Part shown: one piece after another, positions 13,701 to 26,200 of the stretch
Position numbering within the stretch: the stretch's first letter is position 1
How the letters are laid out: each line of letters begins with the position of its first letter
Origin: Daphnia carinata
Taxonomy: Eukaryota; Arthropoda; Branchiopoda; Diplostraca; Daphniidae
Length of the DNA: 64,000 nucleotides
Assembly (NCBI RefSeq): GCF_022539665.2
Contig: NC_081339.1
Coordinates: forward strand, 8,305,367-8,369,366
Direction: 5' to 3'
Notes under the pieces: model-generated
Databases searched by the model: none
What the model was told of the DNA's origin: nothing
The model's input: only the letters and a program-made list of their open reading frames with translations
Position numbers and translations under genes: made by a program

Positions 13701-14823
13701 GTGTAAACCGTAATGCATTCACTGTTTTCAAAATGTATTATGTCATGCAACTGATTTTACTTGTTAGTACTTGTTACTCGAGTCACATTTAACGACTACC
13801 CTTAAAACATAAAATCAAACGTCCCGTCTGTTTCGCCAATGCCCCAAAAACGTTTCATGAAACTTTGCTAACTGTTTCAACTCATTTATGTAAATTCTAA
13901 GATTATTAACAAAATCTGTAAAGAGCCAATAACACAACAGGTCAGTTCAATATCAGGCTATGCCAATTGACAACGTTCTATGTTTCGAAAATCACCACCG
14001 TACGAAGAGCAGTTTATTTCGGACATCAAGAGCAATTCGTTCTATACATTAATAACAAATCAATGAACGCAAAACAAAAAAACTTCAGTTTAGTCGAATA
14101 TAGCTTTCTGACGCGTTGCGTTGCTGCGCTTTGTAGTAGAGTGGGGGGGGGGGCTATAATTTACGTGAAATTTAATTTATTTTTTATTTTTTAAATAATG
14201 CCGATGGAACCGAACGCATATACAGGAGCTATTAGGACGGCCACGACCATTGTGCCACTATGGCACGGCCGCGGTAGTATCGACCGCTGTTTGACGTATC
14301 AGATAAAATATGTAACAAAACACAAGACCGATCCAGGAAGTCGAATGCGACCTCGGCCAGTTTGCCGAACTTCCATCTGCACAACAAAAGAGAAAATCAT
14401 TACAAAAAGTTCGTCGCTTTACATCTTTTTCCGTTGTTTTTTTTTTTTGTCTTTTCGTTGGACTTGTCGTGCGTGTAACTTCGTTGCACGACATGCACGT
14501 TACTAACAAGTTGCCCCACGACAAACTTATTACGTTCACACTGTAGGCCCAGTTGACAACATTTCAACTAAAAAACACGGCCATGTCAAATCAAATTCCG
14601 AAACGAAAATTGCCAATTTCTTGACAGGAAAATAAAATTAAACGCTGTTGTTTTTTTGTTTTTTTTTATCAAATGCTGCAGTTCCTAAACAATATTCTTA
14701 AAGACATTTTTAAAAATCTTATGGAAGCCCTTTCGGCTTTGTACGGAAGGCGTTGATCCCAACCGCGTTTACGTTGTACCGTATAAATTGTGAATATGAA
14801 ACGCTGATATGACTAGAGACACA
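1741..14823. other. Non-coding, AT-rich stretch without a supported gene
   Basis: I see only short open frames here, none with a recognisable family, signal peptide or coherent exon structure. Landmarks are a T run at 4505-4527, a C14 run at 5661-5674, a GA-rich microsatellite near 10810-10848 and a G11 run at 14143-14153. The stretch 7515-7811 is open on several frames of both strands and is slightly richer in GC, but I cannot assign it. The region could hold regulatory sequence or untranslated exons that I cannot detect. Confidence 0.5.
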
Positions 14824-17277
14824 TCACAAATACTTACTGGCAGAATGAAGAAGGTGAGACGGAGTGCGAGCAGTGGCGATCGCCTTAGCAGATCGTCCGT
14901 CTACGATCGACAGATTTGCGTATGTAACGCTTTGATAAATGTCTCCCACTAGGGCCGTGCATGAGACCCGCCTCGTGGCGAACGCTCCAGCCGAGATTTG
15001 CTTCGGCAGATCGACGACAAATTCCAAACCGACCGTTGCGACGTTATCCTCCGCCAATTCGCCATCGTTTTCTCGGCCGTTTTGCCATGTGGATTGTCTG
15101 CTATTCGGCTCAGATGATTGGGTCGCTAACGTCGGAATCGAACCGTCAATGTATCGTTTGACGTACGGTTCGCCCACCTGAAATGGCATTTGCAAATGGC
15201 ATGCGATCATTGCCGTCGTTTACAAGAATTGTTTATTGTTTTTAATTTTCAAAAATGAAAAGAGAACGCACTTGTTCCCCGTCGATACTCCACTGAAGAA
15301 TCGCCATTGGCTTCGAAGGAGCTGAGGTGCAGTTTAACGCGACCCGCTCTCCTGGTAAGTAGCTCGTCTGCACGTTGATAATGATGGGCCCTTGCAGTGG
15401 CAAATCTTTGTGTTTTCAAAGAGAATTTCAGTTTGATATTGATTAAATTCTTCAGCTCATTATCGACGTTTTTTATAGTCACAAAGCATTCAATGATTTT
15501 CATTAATAAGGCCCGAAAGAGGTTGAAGTCAACGTGCATTTGTTACTCACCAATGACCGACATGTTGGCTTCTCTGAAATCCGTCTCAAAGTGGGGCCCT
15601 TCGCAGGATACCTCACATCTGTACGTTCCGGCGTTGCTTCTCTACGTGAAATGAAACGAGCCGACAAAAGTAGACAGTTACCACTTGCACTTATTAATTT
15701 TTACAAACTTTAAACTCAACAGTTAGTCGACTTGTTTACCTGGATGTTCCTGAGGTAGACACTCGAGACATTGGAGCGCTGGATCTGGGTTTAAAAAAAA
15801 AAATTATTGGGACAAATGTAATTGTTTGTTTTTGATCATATCGTGTTTAGAGGGCGTCACTAAGCCTAACTAAGTACTCTAGATTTTGTGCTCATTCATT
15901 TATTGGATCGAAAATAAAATCCCCCCTAAACACCTGTAAGTCACACAGAACGTCCGTAAGTCGTTGAATGGGAGAAATATGTTTGCCACTCAGTTTTTGC
16001 TTTGAACGTTGTTCTATGTACTTGTTTTCTTTTCATTTTCGATCAAGCACGGGAGTACAAGTGGACCCATTCCCACGAAAACGACTCTACTAAATAGAAG
16101 ATTTGGGATATCAACCTCCCACACGAAAAGAAAAACCAACAAACAAGTTCCCTTTTCCTATTGGAATAGACTCGGTGGAGGATGTCATTTCTGACTGGCA
16201 GATTGCTCTCAGCTTGTTGCCCCAGACAATGTAATCCACGATGATTATACCGAGGCTCGTCTGCCCGAGCTCTTGACCGGCAAAACAGGTACAAAAGAGC
16301 ATTAAGGCCTGGCGGCCAGCAGTTTTGCAACGGAAAGGCTTTCGATGGGGGGGGGGGGGGGGGACCTCATCAAGTGATGGACTCAAAGCTTCCTAATACG
16401 CGTACATCTTTAATCGATTAACGGTTAAAAACGGGAGCCCACATAACGAGGTGATACAGACTGGCCTCTGCGGTATCGAATCGTATTTATTTTTAATTGA
16501 TTTGTTATCGAAAATGAAATAGATTAGGGATTCTAGTGCTTAAATAAAACGCTTAAAATAATTCTGAAAGAAAATGAAGAGTTACGTCAACAGTCATGTT
16601 GGAAAGATGAGGGAAGACTTGAGGTCGGGTACCGTCGGGACCGATGCGGAAGAACTCACGAGACCCTTGAACAACAACAGAATAAGCCAATATGTAATAA
16701 CAACACACAACAGGACGGGGAGGGAAAAAGAAATTAGGCTTTTCAATTGAAACAATCGTTATTATTGGCAAAATATGGCACGTTTCAAACATGCGGTGCG
16801 CGTTATATATTGAAACAATAGCGTCTCGAATGAATCTATGCATAAGGCGAAAGATGTATACCTTTAAACCATTTGACTGAGTAAAGGATGTTGCCACCGA
16901 GATTGAAATGGCAATGCAATTGAGCGTCGTGGCCGCGGCCGACTTGTGCGGGCACGATCAGATGCGAGACGCGGATGCACGCCACACCTGTTACCAGCAA
17001 AACAAATGACGTCGTACATTGTACACACCCAACTGACAGAGCAGACATACATACATAAAGAACAGCCAAAAAATAATTTGAAAAAGTTAAAAAAAAAAAA
17101 AAAAAAAATCTGTTTTGCTGCTGGGTGGGGTTATGAGATAAACATACGAGGGGTTGAGGGATAGGTAACAAAGTTATAAACATGGGCTCTTTATTATAAG
17201 ACCATATATGACTCACCAGCTAATCCAGCCATGAAAACGACGCTCAACAGGGGGTAGAGAGCCCTGTGACAATTCAT
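14824..17277 (-). CDS. beat: Beaten-path (Beat)-like immunoglobulin protein, seven exons
   Basis: Seven minus-strand exons join in frame: 17277-17217, 16987-16862, 16665-16586, 15784-15740, 15641-15551, 15405-15272 and 15177-14824. They give 296 codons plus a stop, with GT-AG introns whose phases all agree. Residues 1-20 form a signal peptide. Ig domain 1 has Cys46, the Beat hallmark ILYSVKWFKG around residues 54-63, then REFFRI and QVFP, and ends GTYRCEVS with Cys113. Ig domain 2 begins around residue 135 (LPLQGPIII) and has Cys160 in LNCTSAPSKP, Trp173 and Cys252. In insects, Beat proteins are neuronal surface or secreted adhesion proteins that bind Side receptors and steer motor axon defasciculation; that role is inferred here. 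The terminal exon contains a consensus donor (GCCA|GTAAGT) nine bases before the stop, so a longer C-terminus is possible. Which Beat paralogue this is cannot be told. Confidence 0.88.
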
Positions 17278-20200
17278 CTTGATGTCTGGTGACACTTGCC
17301 TTTTTTTTTTTTTTGTTATATTATATTTTATTTTTATCCCTGTGGAAATCCGGAAGCGATGTTGGAACTTGTCGCTGTCAATTTAGCGCGCAAGTGGAGC
17401 TATGTCGCCATCCGAAACTAACAACACATCACCCCTCTCACAAACCGTTGCGATCAGCTGCTACCGCCTTGTCACTTTAAGAAAAAAACCACCCGTTTTC
17501 ATCAGTTGTTGCTCGTCTTCGTCCCTCGTTTTTGAACGACCGAAGCGGGGGGGGGGGGGGGCGAAACAAAAAAAGGGAGAGAGATACAGTCGCACGTTTC
17601 ACAGGCAAACGGCCAAAGGACAAAAGTCTTTTATTTTTTTTTTCGAAATAGTCTGGTCAAGATTGTGGACACAAACGTGCCCGTCGTACGGCTTTTGCGT
17701 CAATCAGCAATTGACCTCGTTCACAAGGCCGGGCCGCCCTTCGAATGTGCCCGATAAAGAGCCTGCGCTGCACATCATCTACAACGTCGTTACTTGACGT
17801 ATAACGGGCCAAAGTTTCACGATGAAGTAAAGAAAGCCCCGAGAAATCCCTATTTACGCATGAAGAACAAATAAAAAAAAACTCTATAATATGTAGACCA
17901 TTAAAAGTTAAGTCATCACCGTCCACGTTTGTTTTGAATAAATAGAACAAGAGGAGTTGTGCTATACTCACTAAACGAATGTTTATCCGTACGGCCCTAA
18001 AACATAACGCCAACCGTGTTGAAAAATAACATTTTGTTTGTTTGTTTGTTTCAAAAGTATGAAGTTTACGAACGGCAAGTCTGTGAACGAGTCAAAGGAA
18101 GGACGCGTCGTGTTGAAGAGAACTGATTTTCGTTTTTTTGTAAACACGAGAGGCGCAAGGCGGCACTAGTTCGTGACTGAAGCTGCCTCTTTTCTCTCCG
18201 CCTGTTTTCATACTGTTTTCGTATGGGCCTACATCTCCGCCGATGAAGAGGGAGGGGAGAAACTGTCGGCAAGGCTTGCACGAAGAAAACGCATGCGCTT
18301 CTTGTGTACACGTACGTATACAGGGCATCTTCAACGCGTATTTTATCGCATCCTGTTCATTGTTGTGCTTCGTATTCCAAAGCATTTCGTTTTTTTTTTT
18401 TTTTTTTTCCTATCTGAAGGCAAGGGATATTTAAACTGACAGGACATGATCTAGACAGCTATAATAATTCCCTAGAGTGCATATATACAGCTCATTCGTT
18501 AATCGGACGGGTAAAGAAAAAAAAAATAAATAAATAAATGGTAACACGCTGTAGCATGCAGACGATTTTCTTGAGTTTGCATAGACGCAACGGCCTTTTG
18601 AAAAATACAAACACAATTTTCTTGTTAAGGTGTCATCGTATATCATATCAGACCACAATGTGACACACGTGTGCAACTCTATACGTATACAGCAGACAAG
18701 TTTTATTTCAACCAATTTAGATTTTTACGCCGTCGTATTGCCGCCCATCCGCCGGATCTAATAATTTCTTTTTTTTTAAATAATTCTCTTTCCACTCGAA
18801 AATCTAACGTAGTTATAGGAAAAGTAGAAAAATAGATGTGTTATTAATTCATTATTTGGTTGAAAACGTTGATTGGGTTTGTCTTGGTCGTAATTAGCGC
18901 ATTTCCTTTCCTACTTTGCAGTTTTCATTTTTTTTCGAATGTTCAATCGAATAGCTCTATTTATCTTTCCCGGGCAAAATATTGTTTTTCTTCTTATTTT
19001 TTTTTGTTGCTTTACTCTCGAATCTAAATAATATCACAATTCATCCTACTGCAAGTAGCGCTATTGGCTACAATTCGCTTGAAAAAAAAAAAAAGAGAAA
19101 AAGAAATAGATAAAAAGAAATAGGATGATGATGAGAGATAAAGTCCCTATCATAAATAACACCGAGTTCCACAATAGGCTCGCGTTGTTGAAAACTAACG
19201 ACATCAACAACTTATATCCATCGAACTTTTTTTAAGCCCACCTCTTTTTTTTTTCTTTTTTTTTTTTTTAGAATATGGATATCTTTTTTGTATGTACCTT
19301 TATGGACTTAACTGAATCGGTATGGATCTTGTGAACGACGCAGTCCCCCTTTTTTTTTCACGAACGAAAAGAATAAAAACTTGTCTGATTTCAGACTAGC
19401 GGCCTGATGTGCACGATAATGTCAACTTTTGAACGTTTTCTACTTTAAAAAAGAGAAGGCACCAGTAGGGCATCACATGGCATAGCACGGCAAACGAAAT
19501 CAATTCGTAACATGATACTACGTATATTCTTAAGGAAAATAATATAGCAATTGTCAATGCACGCAGAGGGGAAGCTCCTTCCTGATGACACATCCTCCGA
19601 CGCACACCGCACCATCCATTTGCGGGGCGCATATTTACTCAAACATGTCAGTCTATATCCTATGCTTCGGCAGATAACAATACAATGGCGTTTAGACGTG
19701 AATAACCTCCTCCGCCACACAGGGAGGCAACCTTACAAAAGCAAATTCAGATTGATCGGGTGTATGCACAAACCTCAGATTTATATAAAAATGATTTTCT
19801 TTTGAGTAATTGAGCCCTTTTTTTGTTGCTGTATTTGCTAGTCTTTTTTTTTAATATAGCTTCGATATTCAGTGAAGAACCAAGCTGAGTTCGAAATTAA
19901 TAAGAAAATTTCTGTACACCTTCCTATATTTACTTTGCAATTGTTGCAACAGTAAAATGGAACGCTTGCTGTTTGCACGTTCCTCATTTTTTTTTTTTTT
20001 TTTTTGCTTTTCAATTCTCACGCTGCTTTTGAAAGAAGGCAATTAATCATTCGAAAGCTATTGTCAAGAATTTTATTGTCAACCCAACCCGCATCGAATG
20101 TTTGTACGTTGATGCGATTGGCTCCAAAAAATCGAAGAGGCTCATGTTTGCATTCTTACGGGGGACGTGCGTTTACATATTAGCTCAATCATTTAATGAA

Positions 20201-23200
20201 CGAAATTTCGCTACACATCGCCAAATATCGCCGGATGAATTGCCTCGTTTCGGCACGTTTAATATATTCCAAGCAAATCATATGCGGCAAGGGGAAAAAA
20301 AAAAATAAAACGAGTGGCTGACGTGAGAGGGATATGCCATTAAAGCAGCGTCGCCAACAAGAGAGCTTAACCGTGTCCCGCGTTATCAATGACTTGTGCG
20401 AACACAGTGACTCAATGGTCGTGTAAACAACAGGGCACGGGCGATGGCGGCAAAACAGGAATTGATTTCTATACAGTCCAACTGGATTGAATTTAGACGC
20501 AAGGGGCTTAACTGATGTACATAAACCAACCGTTCTTGTCGCTCTTGTCGTCGTTACTTTCCGGAACCGGATGCGTGATAGACCTCTTTACTGTTGAGTT
20601 TCATGGCGTTTGCCTTTTTGACGACAAAGTCAATGCCTGCGCTACGCTATTCAGCCGCTGTGAATGCGAGTAAATAGGGAGACGAGGGGGGAACGCGAGT
20701 ACACATCGACACAACGCCTCTAAATGCGCAAACTACTTGGCCAAAACTACTGTGTATATATATATATATTTATACACGTAGCTATGTGTACCGCTGTTTA
20801 TATAGGCGAACGTACATGTTGGCCTTTCGCACAAAGAACGGAATTGGATTTCACTGGACATTTTGTATGGAAGCGGCTTTGAGTAAGCCACTGAAATTTC
20901 AATTTGCGTATAGCGAAGGCCCCGGTCGGGGTTTATTCCGCCATTGAGGCGTTTGATTGAAGGCTGCCGTATGATTACAACGATCTTTGGCTTGTCGTGT
21001 TGTACATTAACAGAACACACACGCACAAAAAGGGGCTATGGAAGAATATAAGAAAAAAAATAAATAAATGATTGTGCTGCAAGTTTGATTCGTGGAAGCC
21101 GCAAGTTGATCGTCCATTTCTTAGTTTTTTTCTTATCTCTGAGAATTGTGAAGCAGCAACGCAGCCACCACATTAGTATAGACTCAATAAGTTTTTTGTC
21201 TATTTTCTTTTCTTTTTTCTTTTTTTCTTATAGTTACTCCTTGCAATGCAGGCGCATTGAAACAAGAAAGAGAATGCAGCTGTCCAAGTAATAATGCAAT
21301 AGAAAAAGCTCGAAACAAACTTTTAGGTAAAAAAGAAAAAAAGAAAAGAGAAACATGCGTAAAAAGAGAGAGAGAGAGAGTCCGAAGTCGGACTTTTAGA
21401 AGGGAGGAAAAAGAAAACTGTTCGGCTTGCCGATGCGAAACAAGGCGATGACTTCTTGATTTGGCGCATTAGTGTACACAGAGTGCGCCTCGAGAGGCAG
21501 GTTAAGACCCGGAGGAAATCACCAGAAGTCATCATAAACACATAACAGGCCCGGGCTGAATGAAATGCTATGTTGTTATCTGAAAAAGGGAAACTTGTTT
21601 TTATATCGGAGGGGGAATGCGGCAAAAATTTTCGGTAGTTGTTGCCAGTTCCGGCCACCAGGGGGCTGATTGACCAGCACAGTACATGCCTGCCTTACGT
21701 TATACAGAATATATGCAGTGGGATCTACGCGGAAAACTCTAACGCGAAAGCTATTAACAATTACGAGGTTTCTTGTCCGCAACGAAGTTATTCCCAAATT
21801 TATAGAAATATCAAAAGAAAAAAGAAAAAAACACACGAGCAGCTGATACTATTTACAGTTGATGTGCGATTGTTCATCAAAAGCATAACGAATTGCATTT
21901 TTGATGTCAGTGATGAATTAATTGATTTTGATTCTTCCGCTTTTGGGAATGAAATTGACGAAACTTAAATGTTTTGCGTTCAAAAAACAAAACAAAATGG
22001 AAATGCGTTGCCCTTCAATAGGTAAGTGCACTTTGTAAGATGGGCAAACGAATTTGTTGAATATGTAATGGCAGATCCGATTTGGTTGGCTACGCCCCTT
22101 TTGTCGTCTTTCTACCTCCCTCGTTTCATTCTTTTTTTTTCTTTCTCGCAATGGAAAAGAAGAAACAAAAAAACAAAAAAAAAAACAAAACAATGACGAT
22201 CCCGAACGCGAATAAAAAAGGAACCATTAGACTTTTCGACGTGATTGATGGGAAATGAAATTTTCCAGTGAAAGAGAAGGGAAAAAAAGGGACGGTGGAT
22301 ATTTATGTAACACAGGGGCAGGATAGGGAGGTTGCGTCTCGTACCATTATCGCTTTTCAATTCGTCGGGGCGAATTCTGTCAACTGCATAAATATATATA
22401 AATATATACACAAAACGATGGCAAGTGTTGTTGTTCTTCTTTTCTCTTCACAGCGGCTGCATATAAATGTAGCCTACATTTGTATACTGTACACTGCTCA
22501 TCTTCTTGCTGCGTTGTCAATAAAAACATCCTCAACTGCCTACATCTATGTATACGTATACAACAGTACAGACGACGTGTTTTGTGCGCTGTGTGCTGCG
22601 TGTTGCGGCCGGGAATATTCCACAACCATCCGCGTGAGTAGAGGAAGCAATTGTCGCGTGGAAGGGGGGATGTATATGTATGTGTGATGCAACATATATA
22701 TATATATATACATGTACAAGACGAGGGTTGTGAGAGATGCAATACAAAGCAGTGCGATGTGTGTGTGGGATTCTTATTCAGTCCTTATCTTATGGCTCTC
22801 GGTCGCAGTCATTGCCGTTTGCATTTGCTTCGTCCCTCCGCTGTTTTTCGCCATACAGTTTTGTGTACATCACGCGGCACGAGATGTATGCACGAGAGAA
22901 AAACATGAACCAGCAAACAAAAAACAAAATAAAAAAAAAAAATAAGAGATAGAGTTATTGAATTATTTTTAAATGCGCAGTTTATATGGGTGTCTTTCTA
23001 AGTGAATGACACTGGATATTGTTTTTTCTTTTTGCTTCTATCCTTCTAGTGTTTTTACGGGTGTGTGCTCTTAGGTTTTGCTACATAACAAAAAAGAAAA
23101 GTTGAATCGAGGCATTCAGCCATCGATTCGGCTGCCAAATTTAAAATTTATTCAAATACTCCGGCGACGAGGGTATAACATTCCGCGTCGTAGATGAAAA

Positions 23201-26200
23201 AAAAAAAAAAAAAAAAAAGAAAAACGCTTGGCCAAAATAAGGGGGGGGGGAGGAAAAAGAAAAGCGTTGAATAGAGCGCCGATGTAAATGTATATCCTTT
23301 TTATTACTATATATCCTGGCATTAGATTATTTCGGGCTCTAGACTCCCCCTCCTCCCTTCCCTCTTGTTCGTATATATATATGTATCCCAAATACCAATT
23401 TCATTTTTTGAATAACTGATGATTTGCGAGAGAACGAAATTCTCGATAAATTTCAGAGCTTTATTCAAAAGATATAGCCGCTATATTAGGTAACTAGTAT
23501 ACTATCCATTTCATTTTTTTTTTCCTCTCTCTTTTCCTTTTACCCTTTTGGCACGGCTATAGACCTCCGGGCTTCTTTTATTTATTTTTTTTTTTTTTCA
23601 GAAATATTTTGGGGGTTTATTGATATGTATATACGTATATATTATAAAGCTATACAGAGAAGGCCTTCGATAGCTGGAGGGTCTGCTAAGTCATTGCACG
23701 TGCATGTAATCCTGTATAGAAATGAAAAACTTCCCTTTTTTATTTCTGCTGGTAACCAGAAAAAGAAGAAGAAGAAGAAGAAGAAGAAGAAGAAGAAAAA
23801 ACCTGATCGGTTGTTCCATTATTTATCTAGACACAGTCCGAAATGACATAGAGCCAATCATCCCTTTCATAATCATATCAAGGATTACGAGTTAATCTTG
23901 TTACTGTAATGGCCGACACGCGGAGAAAATAAACGAGTGTGAAAAGGCATCGACAACAGTCGCCCAGACCAAATGCGGCCCTCTGTATCAAATATATATG
24001 TATACGAAAAAAAACAAAAAAAAAAACACATTGCTCCTTACAGCGTGTCCTTATAATGTGCTTTGTAAGACGTTTAGGCGTGTTGCGACATTCACGCATT
24101 GCAGGCCTCGTCTATATCCTTTTTTTTTTTTTTATTTATTCGTTTGTGCCTATTAGAGCTTGTATGTGCAGTCAGCCAACCTTGGCACCGGACTCACAAA
24201 AACTGTTGCCATCCTCACGAAGCAAGAGCAACGGAGACTGTATGACCCATATATATATATATATATATCAGCCATCATCATTCAAGATCGTTATAATTCC
24301 CGAACGTGGTGTGTGTGTGTGTGTGTGCGCGCGCTATAATTGCTGGATCATCGTTGCGCGTGTACCAGATACATCACAGCACCACGCACGTAAATAGAGA
24401 ACGTGAAAAAAAAAAATAAAAATAATAAATTGGCAAAAAAAAAAAAAAGGAGGGAAATAGTAAATAATAAATAAATTTAAAAAAAATAGGGTCGAGATGA
24501 GAATAGTGCGCATCATTCTTCGTCACAGTTTATAGTAACCTACAGTACATCGTGTATATTGCGTGCTGTTTTTTTTTGTTTTTTTTTTCTCTATACAATC
24601 TAAATTGCCTAAAGGCAAAGATGCATATAGATCCAGATATAGCGGCTTGGCTGGAATCAAGTCTCTATAACGATATATAGACACAATGTCTATATTGATC
24701 GCTGGCACGTATGTGCTTTTGATGATAGGCATTGTATGATAGTCAACAAAAGAAAACGAAAAAAAAAAATTACGTTGGCATAGAGAATCATAACAGCGAA
24801 ATGGAATTTTTGAATATTATTATTATTATTACCATAATTTTAAAATAAAATGATATAGCAAAGCAAGATAAGCTTTTTTTTTCCCATTATTTTATTGACC
24901 CCCTTTTTTCTTTCTCTCTCTAAAATAGCCGCAATGGACCGTGACCGCGAGTTGCAAAGCGCGCCACGGACAACACCCACATCAGCAGCAAATGGCAGAA
25001 AGTTTTCTCATTCGACTTTCTTCATTGTGTCAGCCCTTATGGCGTTCTTTTGCGCCACTATAAAAAAAAAAAAAGCTGAAGAAGAACGGCTGTAAAAAAA
25101 AAAAAAAAGAAAAGAAAATCCCCAAGACACATCTCGTTGTTTTGCTTCACTCGCGGTCTCTATGAATAAAAACTGATAACGTCTCCGAAAATGGGCCAAC
25201 ACCAGACACATTCATTTGATGAATCAATTGATCTTAAAAACTCTGCTGTGTGCCTGGTGTATAGTGGAACAAGAGAGGCTCCCCATCGTGTATGTTGCGG
25301 CCATATCAATTAGATAAACCGATAAAAAAAAATTAAAGTTTGTGTCTTTTTTCTTTTTATCTATTCCGTTTCCTATAGAGAATTGGGATGCCACCATCAA
25401 CCTTGTCAGTCTAAATGTAGGCCCTTTACAATAGTCCCTACTTCAACATCAAGCTCCCTCCAAGTCCATCAAGAAAAATAAAAAGAAGAAGAAGAAGAAG
25501 AAAACGCAGCTGTGAATGCTTCGTCAAGTGAGTCGATAAAGAGGCGTTCAATCGGAAAGCTCTCGACTCGCACTTTGTAGCCAAGCTAGTTCAGGCCAAA
25601 TAATTGTTCCCACTCCCTTTGTTGTTTTTTTAAATTTATTATTATTATCATCATTTTATTTTCGCTTCGGTTTATTTATTTATTTTATTCTGCGGCTTAT
25701 TCATTTTTGTTGACAAGTCTTGTTCAAAAATTCGATTGGGAAATGGGCTTCGTTATATATTTGGTTACCGCGACATCTACAGGCCTAACTTTGATTCGGC
25801 ATATACAAGCCAATGGCGACACGAACAGTTTCCAAAATTCTTCGCACTCAAGTGGAATGGTCATCGTTTTGCCGCAGAAGAGGAAATGCAAAAAAAAAAA
25901 AATAAATAAAATCGATGGTCCGTCACACTGGTTCCCCACAGAGAAGAGACGGAAAGGCTGATGCACAGTGTAGCCCTGTCTAGCTACTGTATGGTGTGTA
26001 GGCCTTTTCTTTTTTTTTTCACGAGAGGAAAGAAGAAGATGAAGAAACGAAGGGACGGAAAGGGAGCAAGGCGAGTGAAAGAGAGTCGGACGTACTATTG
26101 CAAGAGGGGGCACGGTCGGCCAAGGCGAAGAAAAAGGGATCTTCTCACGGCCCATCAAGTTTGCTAGTGCATTACATTTGTTTCGCAGACGCGCTCTCGC

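Noticed and set aside
15272-15405. Alternative acceptor for exon 6 of the beat-like gene at CTGCAAG|GGCCC
   Set aside because: Also in frame, but the upstream acceptor restores the LPLQGP segment expected before the second Ig domain.
16553-17216. Long minus-strand frames covering introns of the beat-like gene
   Set aside because: They read through consensus splice sites; the spliced model gives the conserved Ig sequence in phase.
23763-23798. Poly-Lys/Arg-type coding frames
   Set aside because: They are translations of the AAG microsatellite.
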